NCBI RefSeq assembly: GCF_016545825.1
Contig: NC_052618.1
Span: forward strand, 42,478,196 to 42,542,195
DNA: 64,000 nt
Direction of reading: 5' to 3'
From: Eucalyptus grandis
Taxonomy: Eukaryota > Streptophyta > Magnoliopsida > Myrtales > Myrtaceae
Under the pieces are notes generated by a model, which saw only the letters and a program-made list of their open reading frames with translations, had not been told where the DNA came from and did no database searches. A program made the position numbers and the translations under genes. This document shows positions 24,131 through 36,076 of the stretch, piece by piece (within the stretch, counting starts at the first letter, position 1; each line of letters opens with the position of its first letter).

Positions 24131-25058
24131 GTGTGTGAATTGTGCTGGAGAACGAATGGATATTTTGTGTAGCAATTACACCGTATCATGATAAACACAT
24201 GGATAAACAAATCAATCAAATATTAAGATTCTTCGAAATTCCAACGTAAAATTCATTGGGATCAATCAGTTTGTAATATTGCAAGATAGGAAGAGAAATG
24301 TCTATTCATTTGAAAAGAAACGAATTTAGATTAGGACCTCTTTTGAAATGATTGATAGATGAGGATAAGTTCGTCCACGATTGCAAATTTGATTAAACTG
24401 TGTTCTGTTCTTCTTGAGGTCACTTGGACTTTGGATTTCTTGTACTGCAAAAAGGCACAGCTTTCATCTTTGATTAAATAATCATTTTTTTCTATTTCTT
24501 TGTTCCCTTTTCTTAACTTTTGTGTCAGTGGGAAGACCAAGCAAAGGAGTCATGTGTGAGTGAATACTTTATTTGCTCTTCAAGTTTATTTCAACAGAAA
24601 AAATAAGTACATGACCATTGGGCTTGGAACTGTACAGTGCGCATATTTTTCTTTTGTTTTTTTTTTTTTTTTTTTTTTTTGGCTGAGGAATAGGCACTTG
24701 TAGGGAGTTTTGACCAATGATGAGCTGCATCTAAATCACAGCTTACCAGACAAGGCCACGTGTGTAGGACCTTCGTAGCCTCTCAAACCCCCACCCCCCC
24801 GGGGCAAAAGCATTAGCATAATGCAGCATCTGCTTGCCTTCCGATGTATTCATTTTCTTCTGTTCTCCACCATCTCTGATATCATGTAAAAACTTCCAAA
24901 AAATTCCATCAAGAAAGCTGTTATATTTAATCATTTCCTCCCTCAAACCCCTCAATCAGCAACTACTAAGAAACATGGTCCAATTCACAGAGAGAGAGAG
25001 AGAGAGGGAAAGAGGAAGAGAAGTGACTGTTAAAGATGTGTGAATTCATAAGTTAGCT
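24131..25058 (+). promoter_or_regulatory. Upstream region of the GH3.17 gene
   Basis: Contains a poly(T) run at about 24656-24680, a perfect G-box (24757-24762), a C8/GGGG cluster at about 24790-24804 and a (GA)n tract at 24989-25007. Reading about 700 bases upstream of the ATG on both strands, I saw no TGTCTC/GAGACA auxin response element. That would fit the weak auxin induction known for GH3.17-type genes. An antisense open frame at 24743-24955 is not supported. Confidence 0.5.
24757..24762. promoter_or_regulatory. G-box (CACGTG) upstream of GH3.17
   Basis: The sequence GGCCACGTGTGT contains the palindromic CACGTG core bound by plant bHLH (including PIF) and bZIP factors. It lies about 490 bases upstream of the start codon. 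Function is inferred only. Confidence 0.5.
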
Positions 25059-25066
25059 TATAAAAG
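25059..25066 (+). promoter_or_regulatory. Probable TATA box of GH3.17
   Basis: TATAAAAG, 188 bases before the ATG, would place transcription start near 25090. A second candidate, TATAAAC at 25144-25150, is closer to the ATG. The choice cannot be made from sequence alone. Confidence 0.5.
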
Positions 25067-25246
25067 TAGTGCTTCAGCTGGTGAGGTCGCCTTTTGAGTT
25101 CAGTTTCGGGAAAAAGAAAGTGTGGCTCTTTCAGGATTCTCGCTATAAACACCCCAGGAATGACAGAATCCTAGGAGTTCGCCAAACTGTCAATCCAGAA
25201 GTGCTCACCATTTGAGTTCTGCCCGAAAGGCAATTTCGCGGAGAGG

Positions 25247-27882
25247 ATGTTGCTTAGCTATGACCCAAACGACAGCGAAGCCGGCCTGAAGCTTCTGGAG
25301 GATCTCACCACGGATGCAAATCAGATTCAGGGACAGGTGTTGAAGGAGATCCTGATGCAGAATGCTCGGACGGATTACCTCAGCAGCTTCCTGGACGGCC
25401 ATGTCGATAAGGAACTCTTCAAGAAGAAAGTGCCCGTGGTGAATTATGAGGACGTCAAGCCATACATCGAGAGGATCGCCAATGGGGAACGATCCGATAT
25501 CATTTCATCCCAACCGATCACTGAGCTATTGACCAGGTATACCAAGTTTTCTCCTGTTATCTGTTCTTGGCCTTCACTGAAGCATATTTTCTTGAACCTT
25601 GTGCATGTTCGTCTTTCTCACAGCTCGGGAACCTCAGGCGGGCAGCCTAAAATGATGCCTTCAACTGCAGAAGACCTGGATCGAAAGACATTCTTTTACA
25701 ACCTCCTCGTGCCCGTGATGAACAAGTTCCGTACTTCTATCGTCATATGTTCTTTTCTGAGTCAAATTCTTGGCAGGAATTGAATGTAACAGTAAAATAC
25801 TAATCGAAATGGTATACTATATTCCCACTAATTTTTCAGGTATGTCGATGGATTGGACCAAGGAAAGGGGATGTACCTTCTATTTATCAAGCCAGAGATC
25901 AGTACTCCCTCCGGTTTAAAGGCAAGACCCGTCTTGACGAGTTACTACAAGAGCAACAACTTCAGGAATAGGCCTTACAACAGGTACAATGTATACACTA
26001 GCCCTGATGAGACTATTTTGTGTTCCGACAGCAAACAAAGCATGTACTGCCAATTGCTTTGTGGATTGGTACAACGGGACGAGGTTCGTAGAGTGGGGGC
26101 GGTATTCGCATCCGCTTTCTTGAGGGCCATCAAGTTCTTGGAAGACTATTGGAAAGAATTGTGTTCAAACATCAGAACAGGTCAAATCAGTGATTGGATC
26201 ACAGACCCGGGTTGCAGGAGCTCTGTCTCCTCGATCCTCAGAAAGCCTGATCCGGATTTAGCCAATTCAATTGAGAAAGAGTGCGTAGGAGAATCTTGGG
26301 AAGGCATAATTAAGAGGATCTGGCCTAGAACAAAGTACATTGAGGTCATAGTTACAGGCTCTATGGCCCAATACATCCCAACTCTTGAGTTTTACAGTGG
26401 TGGGCTCCCTCTGATCTCCACAATGTATGCCTCTTCAGAGTGCTTCTTCGGGATCAACTTCAAGCCACTAAGTAAGCCTTCGGATGTCTCGTACACCCTC
26501 CTACCAAACATGGCCTACTTTGAGTTCTTGCCTGTAGAGAAAAGCCACAGCGAAACGACTGAAGAGGCTCAATGCAACGGCAATTCTGGTTCACATTCTG
26601 TAAAAGAGACCGTTGATCTCGTGGATGTGAAGCTCGGTCAGTATTATGAGCTCATAGTCACAACCTTTACGGGTGTGTTCTCTTCCCTCTTCAGATCTGT
26701 TTCTTTGTCTGAAAGATAAATGACTTAAAGTCCCTATTCAGTTAGCCAACAACTATTTCTGTTTTTTCGTGAATTTGGTAAGTCTATATCTGTAGTGCAA
26801 ATTTAGTTAACCACCACAACTGTCACCATGGAAAGCCTCACTGATCTAATCAGGATACAGCACAAAGCATGAATTAATGTGCTGCAACACTTTCTGGCTT
26901 CTAAACCCAACCCTTCCATGTGCCAAATGCAATGCAAAAGTTTCTTTAATAGGAAGGATCCCAGTTGGTTTATAATTTTTTTTATTTTTCTTGCTACTCT
27001 AAGAGTGCAAATTTTGAACCAGCATGCACATGCACATGTTTTGGGAACTTCAAACTTTGAGGAGGATACATAGCATTAAAGACACCAGCTTGATGGGGTG
27101 TCGCATTGGAAATCACATAGTCATGTCCTAAGGTCACATGCAACACATAAAGCCTTCCGATAAAATTTAACTAAAATTTCCCCGTTCTTTGAGAATTAGT
27201 CACTGATTATCGTAGCTAAAGAATCGGATAATTTCAACATTTCTCTCAAAATGCCGGTAAAATCTCTTCCACAGGCCTATACAGGTATAGGGTTGGCGAC
27301 ATCCTAATGGTGACCGGATTCTACAACAATGCCCCCCAGTTCCGGTTCGTGCAACGGCAGAATGTCGTCCTGAGCATCGACACTGACAAGACCAGCGAGG
27401 AGGACCTGCTCAAGGCAGTCACGGAAGCAAAGAAGCTGCTGGAGCCACTCGGGTTCCTGCTGACCGAGTACACGAGCTACCCCGACACATCATCACTGCC
27501 GGGCCGCTACGTGCTCTTTTGGGAGCTCAAGGCCAAGGGCAACAACATTGTCATCAACGAGCTCAAGGGGCTCAGCGGTGAGATCATGGAGGAGTGTTGC
27601 TCAAGGGTCGAGGAGTCGCTGGACTACGTGTACCGGCGGTGCCGGGCCAAGGACAAGTCAATCGGGGCATTGGAGATTAGGGTGGTGAGGCACGGGACAT
27701 TTGATGCGCTGATGGACTACTGTTTGTCACAGGGGTCCTCAGTGAACCAGTACAAGACGCCCAGGTGCATAAAATCGGATGATGCCCTAAAGATCTTGGA
27801 CTCGAGGGTGACGGGGAGGTTCTTCAGCAAGAAGGTCCCTTTCTGGGAGCCTTACAAGATGGAGGGTTATGCCGCCAAGTGA
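25247..27882 (+). CDS. GH3.17: GH3.17-type indole-3-acetic acid-amido synthetase
   Basis: Cytosolic acyl-acid amido synthetase of the GH3 family. It adenylates IAA with ATP and joins it to an amino acid; Arabidopsis GH3.17 prefers glutamate. Four exons, 25247-25536, 25624-25725, 25840-26672 and 27275-27882, all GT-AG, join into 610 codons plus stop, the normal family length. Visible motifs are the nucleotide-binding SSGTSGGQPK at residues 97-106 (usually SGTSAG), YASSE at 327-331 and YRVGD at 413-417. The N-terminus SYDPNDSEAGLKLLEDLTT matches the GH3.17 subgroup rather than the auxin-induced GH3.1-3.6 subgroup. The ATG is the first in frame, before a conserved N-terminus. The copy looks intact. 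Intron 3 is long (about 600 bases). The upstream region has a TATA box and a G-box but no visible auxin response element. Confidence 0.95.
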
Positions 27883-29483
27883 CGAGTTGCTTCCCGGTTC
27901 TTCGTGCTTGTTTGGCAGGTTTCACAGGTTCTCCTGCTAATGCCTGACGAGGACACCTGAGAAACGATTACGCGGTAGTGAGAGTTTTATCATTTTTTTT
28001 CCCTCTTCTCGACTCTCCTTTCCTAATTCGATATTGGTCTGTTGTTGGGTGTGGCTTGTTGCCCCAAGAACACTCTCTGTCATGTTGATGTGATGATTTT
28101 GTACCAGCACTCTCTCTCCCTGCACAATTGCTGGATTTGTAACGAACTTAATTTGACTAGATATTAACATGTGTTTTTCTCTGTGCCAATTGAATCTACT
28201 GTGTTCCATGTGATTCCACATCACTGTTCACAAACAAGTGACTTGAACTTTTTTCGGCCTACAACATTAGAATTTTCATAAGAAAGGCTTGATTTGAGGC
28301 TCTCTACACAAGCGTTGTTATGCACGACCAGCAACGATAAAGAAACAATCATTTATGACATAGAAATTCACGAACATAATTCAACCGTGTATCATATCTA
28401 AGTGGTTCAGTACAGATTGACATAATATGACTTAAACAGTTCCTAAATAATTCTGAAAAAGAATACTCTTTTTGATGACATTAACACTGTCTGTAAGGAT
28501 TGAAATTTCTGTCGTGGCCGTCGATATCAAAGAAACACAACCAAAACAAAAAAAAATGGGAAAGAAAAAGGAAAATTAGGGAAGAGAAAAGGTGGGGGGC
28601 GATGCAAAAGGCCATGGTGTGGCCACGAGGACTAAGGGACATAAAGAAAATGAGGGGAGTGAGATCCATGAAGCATGGGACGTGAATGCAAGGAGGAGAC
28701 AAGGAGAGCAACCCAAGGGGGACAACATGCACTGTTCAACCAATCACACATGATAAATCATCAACACACACCCTCACATAATCAATCAATCCTGCATCTT
28801 TGGCTTTATCCCCCCCTTCCTTCTCCCTCCTCTCTCTCTCTCTCTCTCTCTCCAACACTTGCATTTATGGCAGAGCATGTGGCCATAACCACCTCCTCCA
28901 GCTTTACGCCCGGGACTCTGTAAATTTGGACCCCCTCGTTTTGTCTCCGCCCTGATCTCTCTCTCTCTCTCTCCTTTTATAAAATATAGGATGAGAAAAA
29001 TTGCATGGCTCAACTTATGCGCGCGGTTTTCTTGGAAAAAAGCAAATGAATCGTCTGTTTTTAGCCATTGTTTGCTAAAACCCTAAAGCTGACGAAGCAG
29101 GATACCGTAGTTCGATGACTACGGATATCGTTTCCAGCAGGCATGCATGCGATGAATTCGTATGGCGGATTATCTGTAACTTCTTGTTTCGAAACTATGA
29201 AATCGGCGAGAACATATTTTCTTGCACCCGTATATGGAGAAACAAACAAAATACCATCCAATAAAGTGATTAAGCTCGTTATATAGTGGATAGGAAAACT
29301 GAAATGTTGCATTCGACGATCTGCAGACTCGCACCGGATGCAAGTCAATGTAACTGTTACAAATATACTGTGTTGGGAACTTGGGATCAGCAAAAAGACG
29401 AGGAACTATTGCTTGACATTGATTTCTTGTGGAAAATCCTGAAAATAGTGGTAAATTAAGGAAGTTTGAAAGATATCTTTGGC
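27883..29483. other. 3' flank of GH3.17 and gene-free stretch
   Basis: The first few hundred bases should be the GH3.17 3' UTR; no clean AATAAA was noted. CT microsatellites lie at 28830-28852 and 28959-28973. Open frames at 28481-29013 run through purine/pyrimidine-biased DNA on both strands and show no domain. Nothing else is supported. Confidence 0.5.
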
Positions 29484-29700
29484 GATGAATTAGAAAGTTC
29501 GTCGCTAATAAGCAAGAGGCCAAAATTCCGCCAACTTTTTACAGGAGTTGCAAGTTCGTCGCCTCACATTTCAAAGCAAGTTCGTCGCTGTAGCTTATCA
29601 ATAGCGAGGAAAAGAACATTTCATGAACACTACCTGTGAATGGCAATGAAATTAGCTTCCTTTTAGCAATGGAAAGTTTCCTATGGCTAAAGGGAAATCG
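29484..29700. mobile_element. Possible En/Spm-like fragment
   Basis: Contains repeated GTTCGTCGC motifs (near 29498, 29551 and 29580) with GGCGATGAA and AGCGAGGAA counterparts. This is the same motif set as 3690-4320. No termini or coding sequence identified. Confidence 0.25.
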
Positions 29701-32700
29701 GATTTAGGGCTCTTCTTAACCTAACATGGAGGACGGCAATAAATTTTGAAATTGAAAGGCACAAAATGAAAATTTTAGCCCTTAACTGTCAGATTGATAC
29801 AGATTTAAGGCTCTTGCTATTATTGTCCATTTCTTCTTTTTTTCATAATTCAATACATAAGAACATCGATACATTTCCGAACACAATATTTTTTGTGGAG
29901 GAATATATATATATATATATAATCCCATAAATATTTGGCAGACATGGAGCCATAGACAAACCCACTAATCGACAATGTTCGACATCAAACATATCACATC
30001 AGTAGTAAAAGCTGGCCTCATAAAGGAAGGTGGGGTGACTCAATGAATGTTCAAAGTAAGAAGAAGAAGAATGGCGATGTGTCTGGCTAGAAGAGGCCAC
30101 GTTGTGGTTGGCATTTGGCTGCGTCTTGGACTTGCTTCAGCTGGATAAAGAGGAGGACATCAAGGACCAGCCACACGTGTGCTGGAATCATGGTGGGTGC
30201 GTTCCAGAGAGAAATTGAAGAGCACTCCCTTGTAGCTGTCTCCACTGCAGTTTCCATAAAAGCAAAAAGTTTACCATGATCAATATAATGCAATGGTAAT
30301 GGTGACATGATTATAGACATATATGGGTTGAACTTCTGTTAGAAGCAAAACATCTTGGTTGAATGTTAGTTGGTTTGTCGATTAGATGCATGTGTAAAAG
30401 GTGTTATGCAAAATCCTACCACTCAACAGTCAACATGGTTCTCAATAACTAACAATCCTTAATTGGTTCATAATTCATTTTTGATTTAAATTTTTCTTTT
30501 AGTGGAGGTGGGCTTAAGTTGATACGTTAGTAGACTCAAATTTGAACTGTCTTTTGAAGATCTCTCCAAAACGAGGCATTAGGCTTTTGGTGCTCCACCT
30601 TGAACTCTTTCATTTAGATTTCTATTGGAATCATAATGATCTTGTTTTGAATTTATATGAATTGATAGTATAAATTCAAGATAATTTAAGTGCATAAAGC
30701 TCCAAGAAATTTTTATCATCGGGACATAGGGAGATCACGATGAGCAAATGTAAGTCCGATTTTATTTTTTGTTGGACCTATCTTCACTAAATAATTTAAG
30801 CCTTTAATGAACCAAAGATGACACATTATCTACTCCTGTCTGGATAATAATATCTAAACTAAGATATGTTTACGCAACAACCATCTAAACTAAGCCTTTA
30901 ATGAACCAAAGATGACACATTAGTCCAAGACCGCCTTGCAACAACATTGTATAGATATCTATCCCATCAGATTGAACCATGATAGTAGCACTGCATTGGT
31001 CATGAGATTCTTTTCTTAATATAATTATCAAACATCGGTACCCCATTTCAAAGGCCTGCCAATCCACCGTCCACTCTAATATCACTTGTTGACATGTGTG
31101 GCAGAAGCATTATATTTCCATCATCAGGAGATTGCCAAGGGTAAATCCAAGTCTGAGCTCAAATAATGTATCTAAATTAACTCACTTCCAATTAAGAGTT
31201 GAAGCTAATGAGTTAGAGGTAAACTATGCATATTATCTGCTCCACATCACATTAATTCTTTAATATTAAACTTCATTTAGCAGCCCTTGCATGTGCACCT
31301 CAATTAACAATTTTTTTTTATCATTACACAAAAGAATACCAAGGTCACAAGTGTACAAAATCAATACTTTAAGAAAGAGAATTATGTAAACTTACCAAGC
31401 TTGAAGAAAAGAAACGTATAAATGCATAGACAAAAGTGAAAGAAACAAACTCAAAATGTCTTTATTGCCACACTAAAATAGAGTATGCAATCATTTTCTC
31501 CAAAAATTATGGTAGAACATCATCGTAATATCTAGGATCTACATTTGTTCTAAGTAAGGTCACAATACAAATCTTAGCCAAAAAAAAGAAGAAGAAGTAA
31601 TTCTTTTCAATGAATTACAAAAATACTCATATGAATTCAAATGATATCATATCTTTATAGATATGCACGTTCAAAGATTCAAGTAGTTTAATTATAAATA
31701 AAAGAAGTAGAATCCCTCCGAAACACCAAATATGAAAGTTAGAAAAAATCGGTATTTGTCACTTCAAACGGAATTTTGATCGATCTACATGGTTTGTTCC
31801 ATCAGATCAAATTTACCCACTGTAGACATGGTGAGAGCAAAAGGGCAAGGTGTCCTTTTTGCTGGGGATTATGTGTCCCCCACGCAATTTTCCAGGCTCA
31901 TGAAGAACGGTGGAGAGAGAGAGAGAGAGGAGGGAGATTTTTGTCGACGCACCATGTTATGAAAGTGAAAAGACTGCGAAGCGTGGGTCACTGCTTGCCT
32001 TTCCAGATTGAGTCCTGTCACATCCATCTCTCAAGAACTGCACGTGTGCGTTAGCTTCAATCCTCTGTGCACCTCATAAATTCAACACCAGGCGGTCGAG
32101 AATCTCAAGCCTTTTTGAATTACCGGTGACTTGAGTAGTTTGGATTTAAACAGAACTTAATGTCAAAAATGGCAGACGGAATCATATTCAAAAAATTAAT
32201 GACATAGATGAATGAGTGGATTTGAGTTTAAGTAATTGCGCCTTGTTGAGAAAACTTCTTAATATACTTTCAAAATGACAAAACTATCCATTGTTTATCT
32301 TGAATATGATAAATTGCATAATAATGCTTTATTTCAAGAATTATGATGAAGAGAAGATTATGTTAATCTTAAATATATTCAAACTCTTCCTACTTTGATT
32401 CAATATTGTGACTAAAGCTTTGGATAGTTACTTTGTCAATGTTGTTGAATGGATATTATCAAGGCAACAATATGGATATCGGTAAAGTTTATTTATGGAT
32501 ATATTATCATAACGTAAAATGTTTTTAGAGTCTACTTAAGGAGGATATCATTAGAGTCTAAAATCTTCAGAGATATACACATTCAAATGCAAGCTCCATT
32601 GATTATGACATCACGCTTAGTGATCTAATTCAGATTTTCAATATAGAAAGTAATGATTAATCTTCAATTTTAAAGATAGTTTTGAAATGAAATTTTTTAT

Positions 32701-35275
32701 GCAAGATATCTAGATTGATTGTCAATCATTACAATTAGTTGCAGATCTCTACTTATGGAAACTAAACTGAAGATTTGCTTGCATTGACGACCAAATCTAA
32801 CTCAATCTTCTTTTCACAAAATGCCCAATAGGTTGATTGGAAATTGATCTTTTGAAGATTGATCAACAATTATTTGGAAATGGAGCAGTATAAAAGGAGA
32901 CCAAAATGCCAAAAAATAAGAAGATCAAGAGTATAAAATTCCAAAGTACAAGAGAGCTTCGAACTTACATACTTATCTTTGGCAAGTTACAAATTATAAT
33001 CTTTGAGAGATACTAAAATAGTGATGGAGGGAAATAGTGAGATCTATCATATACCCTAGTATTATCTTTCACACTTATAACCTCTTAGTGTTTAGGGAAA
33101 TTCAGTCAGTATATTGTTAGCGTAAAAAGGTGAACATAAACTTGTTCTAAGGCGAAATACTATAAATTCCATATGCAATCTTCTTTATCTCTCAACTCTT
33201 TGGGCACAGGCAAACATCATCATATCATTGTTATCATTTCAGAATCGGATTTCAACCAAATTCAACAATGTTCATCTTGATTGTTTTACTTCCACATTAA
33301 ACTATCAACTGTTATTTAAATTATCTATTAACTCCTCTTTTTGGTGATATTGCTAGCATGTGTAAAATGTCTAATCTGTTAGTGGTCAAAGTAATAGTTC
33401 TATAGAAAAATTGGCTCAGACTGTTGCTACTATGCATAGATGCATGAACCTCTTGATCTATCACGATTAAGTTTTTTGGACTTGAATACTCTTAACACGA
33501 TCACAAGGTCAGCAAGTTTGGACTCTTGGTTCCCTATTCGATGTCTCACTCGCTTGTCAATCTTTTTCGTCTTATTCAAAGTTTTCCTTCTTTCTTCACG
33601 TCTTTCTTCGTCCTCTGTGCATGCTAGAGTAGGTGTTTCTCAAAACCTCTCCCGACCTTATCTCCACACATAGCCTCTCCTGTACTGAACGGATGGCAGA
33701 TATCGGCACGAGGATGCACGGTCCTCATGGAACCAACGAGGTGAGAGCACTGTTTTATGCCTAGAACCCCTCAAAATAGGAGCAAGAAATCTCTGTAAAT
33801 GAAGAAAAGGGATCACACGCAAAAAGACAGAAGCCAGAGGGAGGGAGGGAGGGAGGGAGGGAAGGAGAGTCAAAGAGAATGGGCCACAATGACAACCACC
33901 GCGATCGTGTGCAATGAATAGTAGCTACCAACATGTTCCCCATTGGGTTCTAGGACTCGTTGCTTTCAGCATTATTTCGTTTCATGATGTTGATGCTTCT
34001 CTCTCTCGCCATTGAACGGGATCGGCGGGTCTTGTCCCCCGGCCCTCGAGCTCGACCGGCCCACACCAAGCGTAAACCATGGGAGGATCCACGCATAAAA
34101 CCTCCCACGAACAAAGGGGTCGTGGCTCTCCCCGGTCTATTTTCCCGCTGTTAGTTTGATTGTGGGGAAGAGCCGAGTGTGCTCGTGCGCGTCGACAGCG
34201 ACAACCCTTTGCGGGCACAAGTGAGGGCAGACGTCGGCCATCTCAACTTAACGATAGAACAAAAGGAAGAACAAATATCGTTTTCGCAAGACTAGCGGAT
34301 GGTCGAATTTATGTCTACTTAGAATTTGGATTGGGTGCAAGGGATCCACACTTAGAATATGGTTTTCATAAATTCGCCAAAATATGGATGTGAAAATCAT
34401 AATACACACTGAGATAGAATTATGAGTTGACACTAGAAATAAAGGTAATTTTCGCAAGAATTTATTTATGAAAAGCTTGATGGCAGAGCCACGATTTTAA
34501 TGGAGGGGAAAGGAGGAAGGCAATTTTTTTTAATTATACCTGACTTTAATATTCAATTAATATTTCTTACTATCACATACAAGGAAAAATTAAAAATAAC
34601 GAGACATAATTATATTAATGTTTCAATTGCTTGTAAACCCCCCTTTGATCACATCCCAGCTCAATGGGCTTGATGACTTGGACACTATGTTAAGTGCTAG
34701 ACTCAAAAGCTTGCACAGAAAGGGCCCGTGCTTTGGGCTGTAACGTGAGCCCGGTAGCAAAAGTCATCTGTTCTCGATGACGGTTCTCGCATCAATTGCC
34801 TCTTAAGGACCGTAATTGATCATCATGATCAAAGCGCCCATTGAATCTTGTGACCCGCTGATCGGAGCCGATCATGGAATCACAACTCCAGGGTATTCGC
34901 CGAGAGTCTCTGTCTTCGTATCATGCAAGCACTCTCCTCGCAATGTACATTTTCAGTGCCGCTCCTGTTTGATTCACACGATGACCGGACAGGAGTTGCG
35001 AAGGTCATCTTGCTGCTTGCTGGAGCTAAATTTTATCAGTTGGTAGCTAGTTGGAATACAATAGTAGTATAGTGTCAACCAAACAAAAGACCAAGACCGG
35101 ATCTATGTCACTTAAAATAATTGTGATGATGTACCTCAACATCAAATTGATAAAGAGAGAAAAAAAAAAAAAACAGAGCAAGCTGATTCCTTGAAATAGA
35201 CATGGAGGTGCGCCTCCCTCTGAGCAATTGTCACTTTGATACGTGCCCGCCGAAGTACATTGCATGAACAAATCA
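29701..35275. other. Long gene-free stretch
   Basis: About 5.6 kb with no gene I can support. Notable items are an (AT)n tract at 29902-29921 and an exact 31-bp direct repeat at 30798-30828 and 30892-30922. There is also a (GA)n tract at 31914-31929, a TATAAAAGGAG box at about 32890 of unknown use, and a (GGGA)n tract at 33839-33865. Open frames at 30087-30320, 31776-32054, 33440-33673, 33960-34393 and 34816-35046 show no domains and overlap frames on the opposite strand. Confidence 0.45.
33839..33865 (+). repeat. (GGGA)n tract, G-quadruplex-capable
   Basis: Six consecutive GGGA units plus flanking G-rich sequence. More than four G3 runs with one-base loops satisfy the classical G-quadruplex pattern. 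No gene is adjacent. Confidence 0.85.
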
Positions 35276-35470
35276 TCACATACGCGCACACATGAAGTCA
35301 CCCGCACACCTCATGTCGTTCACAGCGAATCTAACGAAATTTCCATTTGGGCGAGCTGAATCAACATAAGCCGTGTCGGGGTAGGCGAAGTCGAAGTCAT
35401 GCTTTTGCCCTGGGAAAGACGCAAGGACCGATACGGAAGTTGCCCCAGCATTGACAACAGGATAGCGATC
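35276..35470 (-). other. Exon-like open segment of unknown origin
   Basis: Minus-strand frame of about 64 codons ending in TGA (35278-35276). It begins after a stop, close to an AG that could be a splice acceptor. It reads RYPVVNAGATSVSVLASFPG, then a stretch rich in D, F, Y and P (KHDFDFAYPDTAYVDSARP). The composition looks coding, unlike the surrounding DNA, but I do not recognise the family. It could be the last exon of a decayed gene. A longer frame on the same strand (35397-35714) overlaps it in another phase and looks less protein-like. Confidence 0.25.
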
Positions 35471-35472
35471 TT

Positions 35473-36076
35473 ATCGTTTCGTGGTGCCTAACTTTGACAA
35501 TTTCAAAAGGGTCTTTTTCTTGAAAGTTCCTAGCGTGAAGTTTGTGTTCCGTATTCCTAAAATGATGACGCCTCTTACTTTGATCGTCAACTACGGTATT
35601 CCACGCAAAGCGTAGAGCGGTCAATGTGAACAAAGGAAGCAGAGGTTGAGAAGTGGTCCGCGTCGAAAAAGATGTGAACGCGAGAACGAATGCATGGCGT
35701 GAGTTGATTTTCAAGTCAAGACCCCAACTTCACGACAGACCAAACACAGTGCTGCTCTCGATGTCAACTTTCCTGACTTCTTAACCTCACCATTTTAAAC
35801 CAAGTCTTCTTGAAGTACTTGCAGGGGTCGAAGGAAAAGAACGGGAGAAGACTTTCGCTCCGCTCGACTACTCACGACCCAAAATTTAGCTCATGGTCCA
35901 TCTCCTTCCTCAGTTCTCCCTTTCCCTCTATACCCCTGGAGATTGACTGAACCATGATTGTGTTGTCCACTGCAGTTCTTGCCGGCCACATCGGAGCTTA
36001 GGTTTCCAGGAAATCCGCTGTCATCTTGGTCAACTTGGATTAGCTCACCCGGTCTCCGCGTATTTGCCACAGACCA
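35473..36076. other. Upstream region of the U-box gene
   Basis: No gene on its own. It should contain the promoter and 5' UTR of the U-box gene. I could not choose a TATA box or transcription start with confidence. Confidence 0.4.

Noticed and set aside
30087..30320. 77-codon minus-strand frame
   Set aside because: No domain and no adjacent exons; cannot be separated from chance.
32885..33260. TATAAAAGGAG box followed by a leader-like stretch, considered as a retroelement or pararetrovirus promoter
   Set aside because: No gag, pol or movement-protein similarity and no partner repeat could be found nearby. A TATA box alone is not evidence.
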